Shown here piece by piece: positions 1 to 7,874 of a stretch of DNA of 11,458 bases; positions within the stretch are counted from its first letter, which is position 1; the number at the start of each line of letters is the position of its first letter. This stretch comes from Stephanodiscus triporus (taxonomy: Eukaryota; Bacillariophyta; Thalassiosirophyceae; Thalassiosirales; Thalassiosiraceae): the NCBI GenBank assembly GCA_036939755.1, contig JALLAZ010001486.1, positions 1-11,458 of the forward strand, in the 5' to 3' direction. A program made the translations under genes and the position numbers. Under the pieces are notes generated by a model that was not told the origin of the DNA, ran no database searches, and saw only the letters and a program-made list of their open reading frames with translations.

Positions 1-1
1 A

Positions 2-1066
2 ATCGCGAAGTCCCCGCGATGCGTCGGCACGCCGCCGATGCCCAACCGCGCGGGGGGGGCGCAGAAAATCAAGTTCATGCGCTGCGTGCCTCGGGGACGC
101 GTGTCGTGGCACGCGGGCGTGTACGACGACCGCGTCGGCGTGGGCGAAAACCTGATCGTCAACCTCGCGATCAGGAACGATTCGCGCGTTAGGATCGTGC
201 GCGTGTCGGCCGCGCTCGAGGAGACGGCGACGTGGCGGGCATCGAGACGTCGGTCGAGCTGCGTATTTCGTTCCATCGATCCTCATCCGTCGAACTTCAG
301 CCTCCTCCCGACGGACAACAACGATATCGGTAGGAAGAGAAGGAGGAGACTCGCCATTCCATCGCCGCGCGCGAGGAGGACGCAACAAGGGACGGAGGGC
401 GGCCGTACTATCACGTCGTCGTCGCTCGTCGATGGCCGGAGGAACGACGACAACGATCAAGTGGATATGGTATTGACGTTCCCGATCCCCGAATACGTCC
501 ACCAGAGTTACTCGGGACGGCTGTTCACGATCCGCCATCGCGTGCGCATCGACGCGAAGACCCCGGCCTTCTACACGAGCCCGAGAATGTCCATCCCGAT
601 CGTGGTCGTTCGTCCGAGGGACGACTTCGTCCCCGTCGTCGTCGCCACGGCGATCATGGCCCCGACGGTGGCGCCCAGCGCCCCCCCCCTCGAGTACGAG
701 GAAAGGGCCCCGACGACGCCCAGTGCCCCCCCCCTCGAGTACGAGGAAAGCGCTCCATCGACGGCCTCGGCTTCGACTTCGGCTTTGACTTCGGCGGACG
801 CACGCGCACGCGCCGACGAAGGGGATGCACTCGCCGCGGCGGCGATCCCGATGCCGCCGGGATCCCCCCCCCCCCGGTCCCGGTCGGACCGCGCGGCGGC
901 GGGTGCTACATCGGCGGCGGTCGTGCCGGTCGGTCGCGCGGCGAACGAGGGCGATGACGATTGCGATTCGGCCGCACTCAAGAGCGAGCGATATGACACC
1001 ACGTTGGACGGTCTAACGATTATCCCCCCTCCTCCCTCCCTCGCGACGTTGATCGAGTCGTCTTGA
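2..1066 (+). CDS. Arrestin-like (alpha-arrestin) protein, 5' truncated by the window
   Basis: The frame is open to the window edge, so the Met at 38 is probably internal and the gene starts upstream. Numbering from that Met, residues 11-66 (PRGRVSW, then GENLIVNLAIRNDS and a VSAALEE strand) resemble the start of an arrestin C-terminal domain. Residues about 145-200 (FPIP, SYSGRLFTIRHRVRI, MSIPIVVV) resemble its later beta strands. About 75 basic, Ser-rich residues sit between these parts and could be a loop insertion or an unspliced in-frame intron. The tail is Pro/Ala/Ser-rich and has two copies of a 15-residue unit starting PSAPPLEYEE (residues 213 and 228), then a low-complexity stretch to the TGA. 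Alpha-arrestins are trafficking adaptors that recruit ubiquitin ligases or ESCRT to membrane cargo. That role is inferred from the family; the fold assignment is moderate because similarity is by eye. Confidence 0.6.
   Translation: MAKSPRCVGTPPMPNRAGGAQKIKFMRCVPRGRVSWHAGVYDDRVGVGENLIVNLAIRNDSRVRIVRVSAALEETATWRASRRRSSCVFRSIDPHPSNFSLLPTDNNDIGRKRRRRLAIPSPRARRTQQGTEGGRTITSSSLVDGRRNDDNDQVDMVLTFPIPEYVHQSYSGRLFTIRHRVRIDAKTPAFYTSPRMSIPIVVVRPRDDFVPVVVATAIMAPTVAPSAPPLEYEERAPTTPSAPPLEYEESAPSTASASTSALTSADARARADEGDALAAAAIPMPPGSPPPRSRSDRAAAGATSAAVVPVGRAANEGDDDCDSAALKSERYDTTLDGLTIIPPPPSLATLIESS
674..763 (+). repeat. Tandem 45-bp coding repeat (two PSAPPLEYEE units)
   Basis: Two units start at 674 and 719. 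Their first 32 bases differ at only one position (AGC versus AGT for Ser), while the linkers RAPTT and SAPST diverge. Each encodes PSAP, which matches the P-S/T-A-P late-domain motif bound by TSG101/Vps23 UEV domains, followed by PPLEY, one residue longer than a PPxY motif. The near-identical DNA suggests a recent duplication. Confidence 0.85.
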
Positions 1067-1173
1067 CGAAAGGAAAAGACTGGTCCTGAGTTTTTGTTTC
1101 ATTACAAAATGCATCAGGAGCTAGCTGGTTAGATACGCTCTCTCCATCATTCTCAGAGTCTCCCCATGGCGGG

Positions 1174-1249
1174 GGTTATGCCGTATGATCTGTGCGTAAT
1201 GCTCTGAAAGTGCATTTCGTGGAGGGAGGGGAGACGGTTATGCCGTATG
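1174..1249 (+). repeat. 14-bp direct repeat GGTTATGCCGTATG, two copies
   Basis: Exact copies lie at 1174-1187 and 1236-1249, spaced 62 bp apart. The second is preceded by a GGGAGGG-rich stretch. No function can be assigned; it may be a remnant of a small duplication. Confidence 0.7.
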
Positions 1250-1583
1250 GTCGTCATGACGTTCAGTGTCCATGGTGATGAGCAGATTTTAGATTAGTAA
1301 CCATCTAGTGTACAACATAGAAGAACATGATTATTCTGTTCACTCTCCCCCCCCCCCCCTCCCCTTCATCGTTCTAAAGTGCAAAACTATCACCCTCGAT
1401 AATAAACCCACCCATGTACTACCCAGCCTAGAGTACGTCATTCATGACGAGCGATGTGGTAAACGCAAAACTGGCACAAAAATAATAACAGCGTCAATCG
1501 AGCGAACTATCATCCACCCCGCCGATACCCCTGCCCATGAATCTCTTACCCACCGCCCCCGGCGGCACACGAACATGATACAT

Positions 1584-1589
1584 TTTATT
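1584..1589 (-). promoter_or_regulatory. Possible poly(A) signal AATAAA
   Basis: On the minus strand AATAAA follows the TAA of the small membrane-protein gene by one base. In this lineage the hexamer is weakly conserved, so the position is only suggestive. Confidence 0.3.
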
Positions 1590-1590
1590 C

Positions 1591-1809
1591 TTAACAAACG
1601 CAACGCTCGCGGAGCATCCAACCGGCAACGGTCATGAGGAACATGACCACGACGATGCCGTTATCCTGGAGGTTGAAGGCCTCGACGTCGCCATTTTCGT
1701 TCACGCCGCTCGCTCGGGGACGTAGAGCGTCCTCCTTCGCCCTCCGCGCGGCATCGTCGCCGTGGCCGTTGGGGTTGTTGTTGTTGTTGGGGGGGGGCGG
1801 GGAATCCAT
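1591..1809 (-). CDS. Small tail-anchored membrane protein, hypothetical (72 aa)
   Basis: I do not recognise a family. The ATG is at 1809 and the TAA at 1591-1593. The protein starts MDSPPPPNNNNN (encoded by a poly-G and a TTG repeat on the plus strand), continues with a charged hydrophilic part rich in Arg, Asp and Glu, and ends with one hydrophobic segment of about 16 residues (NGIVVVMFLMTVAGWML) followed by RERCVC. This is the layout of a tail-anchored single-span protein. The frame is open upstream to 2154, but that part is low-complexity and reads like leader sequence, so the ATG at 1809 was chosen. An AATAAA sits just after the stop (1589-1584). A CT-rich tract lies about 80 bp upstream. 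A chance frame cannot be excluded. Confidence 0.45.
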   Translation of the reverse strand: MDSPPPPNNNNNPNGHGDDAARRAKEDALRPRASGVNENGDVEAFNLQDNGIVVVMFLMTVAGWMLRERCVC

Positions 1810-1810
1810 G

Positions 1811-2305
1811 ACTGACGAAAATTTTGTACGACCTCTTCTCTCTTCTTCGTGATACGATAAAAATTGTATAAGAGTCGTTCTTGTTCTTCGCGAGAGAGAG
1901 AGAGAGAGAGCGGCGACGGAGATATTGTTCCTTCGGAATGGAAAAGCAATGTGGGGGGGTTTAGGGAGAGGGGACGGGGTGGGTTGGGGGGCGGAAGCAA
2001 AGATCCAAAATGTCGACGATCCCCACGTGGCGGACGAGCGCCTATATTTTGCGGTCGATCGCCGCACAACGCGATACCACAGCACAAGATGCTTACCTTT
2101 GGGGGGGATTGCAATCCTTCGCCAAACAACTATGTTGTCGCGAGTGCTGTGCAATAATAGAGAATTAGGTGTCGTAACTCCTCTATTATTTTTTATTTTA
2201 CAAAGCGTGGAGTCGGATTGATAGAAGAAGATGTTCGTTGACGTTTGTTTTAGAGGATATTATTATTATTTTGTTCCGTGTCAGCGTTCGTTTTCTACGT
2301 AGGAG
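1811..2305. other. Intergenic, low-complexity, no supported gene
   Basis: The stretch contains the GA microsatellite and G-runs near 1952-1992 and 2101-2107. Open frames occur on both strands, but they are G/P-rich mirror images of each other without recognisable domains. The part around 2180-2275 is AT-rich with TATTATTATT. It probably holds the promoter of the minus-strand small gene. Confidence 0.5.
1891..1910. repeat. GA/CT microsatellite
   Basis: About nine GA dinucleotides run in a row. On the minus strand this is a CT tract upstream of the small membrane-protein start, where pyrimidine tracts are common in leaders or promoters. Confidence 0.85.
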
Positions 2306-2497
2306 CTAGTATTGTGTAGTATCTCCATTATTTGTTATTAGGGAGTCCACCGACTTTGCCACTTCTTTGAATTCTCGGCGCACCGCGCACGTCTCTTGAA
2401 TTTTTACGGCGTCCTCGAGGCTCCCGCTCCCACCCCTCCACCACGCTGCGATCGCACCGTAGATCCGCCAGCGAGGCAATCTTGGCCGACTCTCCAT
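2306..2497 (-). CDS. Candidate small ORF, hypothetical (63 aa)
   Basis: The ATG is at 2497 and the stop at 2306-2308. The frame stays open upstream without another ATG back to a TGA near 2603. The protein has a basic, Trp-containing N-terminal half (RWRIYGAIAAWWRGG) followed by a helix-like charged segment (LEDAVKIQETCAVRREFKEV). This reads less repetitive than the shadow frames nearby and could be a small protein or a last exon. No family was recognised and no splice evidence is visible, so it is weak. Confidence 0.22.
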   Translation of the reverse strand: MESRPRLPRWRIYGAIAAWWRGGSGSLEDAVKIQETCAVRREFKEVAKSVDSLITNNGDTTQY

Positions 2498-2856
2498 GTC
2501 CACGGAGAGCGATAACGACGCGGCGGTCGATGTCCGCAAGAAATAGCGCGACGCGACGGTTTCGGAAGTGGTTGTATTCCCACGACTGCCTTCTCTTCAG
2601 TCGTATGTCCCGTCGCTAATATCCTCGCCGGTCCCCATTCCCACACACCAGGAACCCGATGAAGACCACACACATCATCACAACGCAACATCATCGCACA
2701 TCGCACACACACATGAAAACCTCAACCATAGAAGATTCTCGGCTGCTACGATACAACATATCTCTCAAACCTTTTCTTTCCATCATCTCCTCCCCAACAC
2801 GACCGTCTAGGTCGTCGGTTGTTCAAATTTAAGTAAATATAAAATATTATAATCAC
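2498..2856. promoter_or_regulatory. Upstream region of the TAP42 gene
   Basis: This gene-free region precedes the TAP42 start. It is rich in CA/CAT simple sequence at about 2640-2710. An AT-rich block at 2820-2853 includes TATAAAAT at 2838-2845, only about 12 bases before the ATG, so that match may be leader rather than a true TATA box. The ATG context is ATCACATGG. Confidence 0.4.
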
Positions 2857-4269
2857 ATGGCCGATCCGTACATTTCTTCCTCCTCGTCCGAGCTGCTTCG
2901 CGGGATGATGACGTCCCCGTCCGAGGCGCTGTCGTTGGCGACGTCCTGGCTCGACGGACATTCGACATTCGGAGGAGAAGACGCGTCGTCGTCGTCCTCC
3001 TCCTCTCCCGTGGAGGACGCCATCGCCCTCCTGATCGAATTGCGCGATCGGATAATATATCGCGACGGGGGGCTGATATCGGACAACGAGGCGTACGACG
3101 ACGTACCGACGTCGACGCTGGAATTGCTCGACGCGGAATATCAGCTCGGGCGGGCGTTTTTGATGCTGCCGACTCGGGCGACGAATACGACGACGACGTA
3201 CGACGACGACGACGCGTCGTCGTATTCGAACTCCTCCGTCCGGAGGAGGCGCAACGTGATGCGAGCGATGGAGCATTACGTATCATTCCTGAGACGATTG
3301 GCGATGCTGGGGGAGGGGATGCTCGAGGACGCGGCCTTGGCGGAATGTCGTCGTCTGCTCGACGACGAGGAGGGGGGGGAGGGGGGGGAGGGGGAGGAGG
3401 GGGAAGGCGAATGCGAATACGGATACGATGACGACGGCGGCGGCGGCGGCGTCGGCGTCGAACGGAGGACGACGACGAGGACGAATCCGTCCGAGGTGCG
3501 CGAGATGAAAATACAACGACATCGGAGAAAGAGGACGGCCGAGGAACGCAGGTCGCGCCTGACGTCGTTGCTCGATCGTCGCGGACGACTCGGCCTGGAC
3601 GACGAGGAAAGCATGGAGGGACACGACGCCGAATCGTTGATGCGTAACATCCACGTCGAGACCCTGCGCCTGCACGCCGAAATGTGCATGGAGGAAATAC
3701 AATCGTCGAGGGGGGAGTTGGAAATGCTCGACATGGCCATTAAAATGTCGACGACGACGACGACGACGGGAGGGGGGGGGGAGGACCCGAGGACCAACGA
3801 CGACGCCGGGGGGAGATCGGACGAACGACGTCGCGGACCGCTGCGAATGACGCAAATAACCAAAAATCCGATCACGGGCCGGCTGGAACTCGCGACGAAG
3901 CGCGTGACGAACGACGGACGGCTGGTGCCCGCCGCCCCCTTGACGACGTCGGACAATATCGTAACGCGGGACGCGATCGCGTCGGGCGTGTTCCGACCGG
4001 GATGGAACCAACCGACCATGACCCTGGAGGAGTTGGGAGAACGGGAACTCGCCGACGCGATGCGCAGGTCGGAGATACAACGTATTTCGGAGGCGAACGA
4101 CATTTACAGGCCGAGGAGGTACGATCAGCTCGAGAGGGACGGGATGGAGGACGACGACGCCCTCGTGGAGGCGTCGGCGAAGTTGGACAGGGAGTGGGAC
4201 GATTGGAAGGAGGAGAATCCGAGGGGGAGCGGGAATAAGATGGGGGAAAGGGGGGATAGAAACTTTTGA
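2857..4269 (+). CDS. TAP42: TAP42/alpha4 (IGBP1)-like regulator of PP2A-type phosphatases
   Basis: The 470-aa protein is complete and intronless. Family members bind the catalytic subunits of PP2A, PP4 and PP6 and stabilise or chaperone them, acting in TOR-linked signalling in yeast and animals. Residues 52-165 match the N-terminal helical repeats (EYQLGRAFLML, MRAMEHYVSFLRRLAMLGEGML). Residues 211-240 (EVREMKIQRHRRKRTAEERR) match the conserved basic helix implicated in phosphatase contact. Residues 327-397 carry the TAP42 signature (MTQITKNPITGRLELATK, then VFRPGWNQPTMTLEEL). The C-terminus DREWDDWKEENPRGSGNKM is the typical family ending. Ser-, Asp/Gly/Glu- and Thr-rich inserts at 43-50, 168-205 and 298-309 lie between these parts. 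The start is the first ATG, with the AT-rich leader upstream. Family assignment is by motif recognition and is strong. Confidence 0.9.
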   Translation: MADPYISSSSSELLRGMMTSPSEALSLATSWLDGHSTFGGEDASSSSSSSPVEDAIALLIELRDRIIYRDGGLISDNEAYDDVPTSTLELLDAEYQLGRAFLMLPTRATNTTTTYDDDDASSYSNSSVRRRRNVMRAMEHYVSFLRRLAMLGEGMLEDAALAECRRLLDDEEGGEGGEGEEGEGECEYGYDDDGGGGGVGVERRTTTRTNPSEVREMKIQRHRRKRTAEERRSRLTSLLDRRGRLGLDDEESMEGHDAESLMRNIHVETLRLHAEMCMEEIQSSRGELEMLDMAIKMSTTTTTTGGGGEDPRTNDDAGGRSDERRRGPLRMTQITKNPITGRLELATKRVTNDGRLVPAAPLTTSDNIVTRDAIASGVFRPGWNQPTMTLEELGERELADAMRRSEIQRISEANDIYRPRRYDQLERDGMEDDDALVEASAKLDREWDDWKEENPRGSGNKMGERGDRNF

Positions 4270-4274
4270 TGTGC

Positions 4275-4322
4275 ATGTATGTATGTATGTATGTTTGGAG
4301 GGAGGGAGGGAGGGAGGGAGGG
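4275..4322. repeat. Two adjacent microsatellites (ATGT)n and (GGAG)n
   Basis: Five ATGT units run at 4275-4294, followed by about six GGAG/GGGA units at 4297-4322. They start a few bases after the TAP42 stop, so the transcript 3' UTR would contain them. Confidence 0.9.
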
Positions 4323-4704
4323 ATAATAATGGTTAGGGTCGTGATGCAGGTGCAGCTGCATCATGTATACTGCCCGGCATATAAACACATCATTTTTTCT
4401 GAGTGCTTCGTGAGATGGAAAGGGGGTTAAATTTTAAGAGTATCTTCAACACAACTCATACACTGTAAGGCAGGGGATTGAAAAATGATTACACAACTTT
4501 GAGCCTAGGACTATTGGGGCGAATTCAAGGGATATTAGTAGTGGAGAGTATTGTTAAACAGTTAAAACGCGAGTGGAATAAATAATAATGGTACACTTTG
4601 ATGTGACACGATTTCCATTTGTGATTAAAGCATGTGCGTGTCATGTTCACAGCATCTTATGATGGAAGCACGAATGAAAAGGACCGTTGCTATACAAAAT
4701 TGGA
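4323..4704. other. Convergent intergenic region
   Basis: This is the shared 3' flank of TAP42 (plus) and the protease gene (minus). A small inverted repeat (GATGCA at 4343-4348, TGCATC at 4357-4362) surrounds the palindrome TGCAGCTGCA. AATAAATAATAA is at about 4577-4588. No coding region was recognised. Confidence 0.6.
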
Positions 4705-7679
4705 TCAGGCTTCTCTTGGGACTTTCGATATTCTTGCCAGATAAACACTGAGGGAGCCAATGGATCGATACGATTCGCCCCCGGATGCATCCGAACTAGT
4801 TGTGTACTCAGTTTGGCTGGTCATTATACTCCTCTCGTCATGATTGTCGTCAGCCATTGCCATAATTGAATCACCGTCATCTGTTGGGTGAAACTCCCTA
4901 GCGTTGACTCGAGAGTATTTCCCTCGTCGGCGCTCACGTTTAGTTTGGTCAGCCTTCGTAATAGTTCCTGTCATTGCAGTAGTTTTCTTTCCGATCGACC
5001 AATGACGGAGACTCCAATATGCAAAGGCGATTATGGTGATCAACAATGTCAGGAAAATAATATTCATATGAGTACGAAAGTGACCGAAGGCATCGAAGTA
5101 GATTTTAGAAGATCCTGATCCGATATCTGTCTTAATTGTCCAAGACGTGACAACTTGACTCTCCTCGGCTAGTTTTCTATCCTCGAATGTGTAAAAGAAT
5201 GGCGACATTTGTTTCTCGCCGAGGGCCTCGTCACTCTTCATCCTTTCTACCATGAGATCTACGAAATTTGGCTCCGCCAACTTCTTGTGGATTTTTAGGG
5301 CGATGTTGGCGAGCGGCTTCAAGTCGCTGTCGTGGCAAGTCACAAGAGGGACCTCCGTACCACGTTTCGATGGAGGTAGCTCGGCATTGTAGTTGAATAA
5401 TGATGTCTCAACTACAAGCTGCATCCCGAGCTCTTCATCTTCGCCCACAAGTGATTTGGTGCCAAAAATGGTGTCATCGCTTGCCCTCCAGGGACTGGCA
5501 TTGAGTATAACCACATCTCCAGGTTCGACGAGATTGCCATTCTTTCTGTTTTCATTCAGAGTGGCTGCGAATGATTCAGTAAATATATCTTCCGCCTGAC
5601 GACGAAAGCAAAAGGCAATAAAAGACAAAAATTAGTTACCAGCACAAACGAAAACAGAAAGCCTGCAAGTTGACCCACTCACGTGTTTGGTCCAATGGGA
5701 AGCGACAGCACCTCGTATCTTGAATATTGCATGGACGACAAAGGGAACCCGGCAGGGATCCGATCTGCCGCAGGCTTGCACGTGACAGGGTCTGGTGACC
5801 TCGAGCGATTCCTCCTCGTGGCATTTCCCATCGCTCATCAAGACGGAATTGATCTTCGTTTGCGTGCAGGTATAATCGCAGGCGCTCCACGTCACGGGGC
5901 CACAACTGCCGATCGGCGAGAGGGCCGCATGTTTCAGGGAGGCGGCACCATGCGCGATCGCGTTCGCGCAGCTTATTATGCATTTTCGAACCTCCCTGCA
6001 AACGCCCTTCCCGTCGCAGTTGACTTCCATCTCTCCTCCGCTATCCGCCTGATTGGTACAAACGAGATGTAGGCGTTGAGAATAGGGATGCAGCAGGATA
6101 ACGCAAAAAAGGAAGACGATCAAAGCGACGGGGCAAATAAGTCACGCCTCACCTCGTTTTGCTCCGTGGAGACCTGCTCGCAGGTTTTCCCCTGTGGCAT
6201 CCCGGGCGCGAGGACTATCCGACTCCATATCTCCAACCCGCTGATGGCGGTATCGAGGTTGCCGCCCCGCTTGCATCTCGACAGGTCGGCCGAGTCGCTG
6301 CACGACACCCTGAGGCTCGGCACCCCGAGTCTACAATCGACGGACATCACCCCCTCGGCCGTCACGGCCTTCGTCTCCTCTTGGTACTCGCACGAGCTCT
6401 CCGCGATCCCCACGCGCGAGTTCTCCCAATCGAAGAGCACGTTGTGGCCCTGCATCGCGTTAGCGCCTATCACCGCGCCCCTCGTCTCCGTGAAGTAAAT
6501 GCGCGGCGTGTATGTCCCGGCGTGGGGCGAGTACTCCATGTAGTGAGTGGCGGGTATGGCGAGGACGACGTCCTTGGGCGACGTGGGATCGAAGTTCCCG
6601 GAGAGGCCGTCCGACGATAATTCGTCGTACGAGGCGAGCTGGATCAATATCGTTGGCAACAGCAGGAGCTCCTCCTCGCTCATCTTCATCGGAGAGTTAC
6701 TGTACTTCCTCCCCTCCATGACGATCTCCCACGCCAATTCGAACGGCTTCGCGAGGGACTTGTGCAGGTACGTGTCCGTGGTTCCGCTGTCAATTATCAC
6801 GCCCTTGCCGGAATTCATCTCGTGCAGGTCGACCTTGATCCTGTGCAACCTCTGGTGCGGTCCGTCCCCCCGCGCGCGCTGGCCGCCCTTCTCCCGTATG
6901 TGCAGGCTCTTCACGAAGACCGTGTACCAACCGGACCTGGCGACGTTCTTCGCGTATGCCATCGGTCCGAAGTCCGATCGTGTGTCTATGCCGCCGAGCG
7001 TTAACATCCCCGCGACTATGCCCCGCTTGCTAACGTGGGGCTCTTGTCAGAAGCACATGGAGAACATGTTGTGCGCAATCTTGCCCTGATCGTACATCAT
7101 GCGTGGGAGCGTGGATGGATGTTGAGACATGCCCATGATCCCGTCCGCGAGCTGCGTAACAAACAGTCCAGTCTCCATGACCTGACACTCAAAGTTGAAA
7201 TTGGAGCTGAAGGCATTGTTCATCGGATCAAGGGCCGTGCTTAGTTTGCGTCCGCCGATGAAGACCCTGTCAACGCTCTCGTACGCGCTCCACGAGCTGC
7301 CCTTGGTGTATGTCTGGCTGAGCATGCACTTCCCGTCGAGGCACTGCCCCAAGATGCAGCCCCCGCATGGCAATGCGCGGAACGTGGAACTTGCCTCCGG
7401 ATCAAAGTACCTGTCCGTGTGATGCTCCTTGCCGCAACCCTCGCATCCCTTGCACGGGAAGGCGGTGAAGTGCGACCCCGTGTTGACGATTACCAACTTG
7501 CGCTGCGACGGCATTCCCACCCATATCATGGCGTAGTGCGTGTTGTATTCCTGGTGGAGGGGAGAAGTCTGGTAGGAGTTGAACAGTCCGCTGCGTTTCT
7601 TCTGCAACACGAACTGGAGCTCCCTCCTCCTACTCCAATCCTCGTTCGCTGTGAGTACGTCGAAACCCTCGTTGTTCAC
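4705..7679 (-). CDS. Pepsin-type (A1) aspartyl protease homologue with TSP1-like and transmembrane regions; 5' end unresolved, probably inactive or a pseudogene
   Basis: Three exons are supported: 7679-6153, 6048-5683 and 5595-4705, joined in phase 0, about 927 codons. From the N-terminus: the first active-site loop (VNTGSHFTAFPC; Asn codon 7484-7482 where Asp is expected), a Cys-rich nepenthesin-like insert, a flap-like YTKGSS, the second active-site loop (VIIDSGTTDTY; Asp codon 6791-6789), and ALIGANAMQ-type beta strands near 6460. A TSP1-like segment in exon 2 follows (CGPVTWSACDYTC, later RPCHVQACG). Exon 3 has an extracellular region, one membrane span (about 5067-5011) and a basic, Ser/Asp-rich cytoplasmic tail. 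The layout is that of a type I membrane protease of the secretory or surface system. Base 7679 is only where the alignable frame begins (GTG, not a start). A TGA at 7049-7047 interrupts the domain. Identity as A1 family is strong; functionality is doubtful. Confidence 0.82.
5596..5682 (-). other. Intron 2 of the protease gene (87 nt)
   Basis: The donor is CAC|GTGAGTGG at 5682 and the acceptor, after a T-rich stretch, is TCGTCAG|GCG ending at 5596. Splicing is phase 0 and joins HWTKH to AEDIFTESF. Exon 2 reads into a stop inside the intron if unspliced. Confidence 0.88.
6049..6152 (-). other. Intron 1 of the protease gene (104 nt)
   Basis: The donor is GAG|GTGAGG at 6152 and the acceptor is CCAATCAG|GCG ending at 6049. 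Splicing is phase 0 and joins STEQNE to ADSGGE. Both flanking frames close inside the intron, and it has a pyrimidine-rich stretch before the acceptor. Confidence 0.85.
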
Positions 7680-7777
7680 GCCCCCCCTCCTGGGCAGCGG
7701 TGGTGCCGTTTGGACCTCGCGCAGACAACGACAAGGACGAGGACGGCGACTTCAACAACGAGAAGGAGATGTTGTCG
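7679..7777 (-). other. Signal-peptide-like hydrophobic segment, out of frame with the protease exon
   Basis: In another minus-strand frame, codons from 7777 read RQHLLLVVEVAVLVLVVVCA, then basic residues, then Gly codons in a run of seven G (7687-7681), and reach a TGA at 7678-7676. This is the expected position and character for a secretory signal or anchor. One extra G in the run would put it in frame with the protease. There is no ATG in this frame up to the TAA at 7870-7868. Either there is an unseen upstream exon, or the 5' end is broken. Confidence 0.5.
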
Positions 7778-7874
7778 TATCGGTCCGCCGTCGTCGTCCC
7801 CACTTCTGCTTAAGGTTGCAGGTATTTTGTGTATATCTACCGGCCACCAATAAAGAGAGTTTGAGAGTTACAGA

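Larger units (their letters stand above)
1067..1590. other. Intergenic, no supported gene
   Basis: This is the 3' flank of the arrestin-like gene and the 3' flank of the small minus-strand gene. An open frame on the plus strand at 1308-1637 begins with GTG, has no recognisable domain and has no coding character. A poly-C run lies near 1348-1360. A 14-bp direct repeat is at 1174-1187 and 1236-1249. No RNA gene was recognised. Confidence 0.6.

Noticed and set aside
1308..1637. 109-codon plus-strand frame
   Set aside because: It has a GTG start, a poly-C run and no domain, and its end overlaps the small minus-strand gene.
3276..4276. Long minus-strand open frames opposite TAP42
   Set aside because: They are Ser/Arg/Pro-rich mirrors of GC-biased codons, with no domains, opposite a clearly recognised gene.
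7020..7053. A 27-nt GT...AG 'intron' that would remove the in-frame TGA of the protease
   Set aside because: GTGCTTCTGACAAG...GTTAG obeys GT-AG and keeps frame, but 27 nt is far shorter than the 87- and 104-nt introns here, lacks a pyrimidine tract, and would delete the Cys-Phe expected at this point of the fold.
6076..7244. Plus-strand open frames opposite the protease exon
   Set aside because: They are shadows of the real minus-strand exon and contain no recognisable family.
7690..7715. A 26-nt GT...AG 'intron' that would join the signal-like segment to the protease frame
   Set aside because: It restores frame arithmetically, but it is too short and has a weak donor (GTCCAA). A poly-G length change is simpler.
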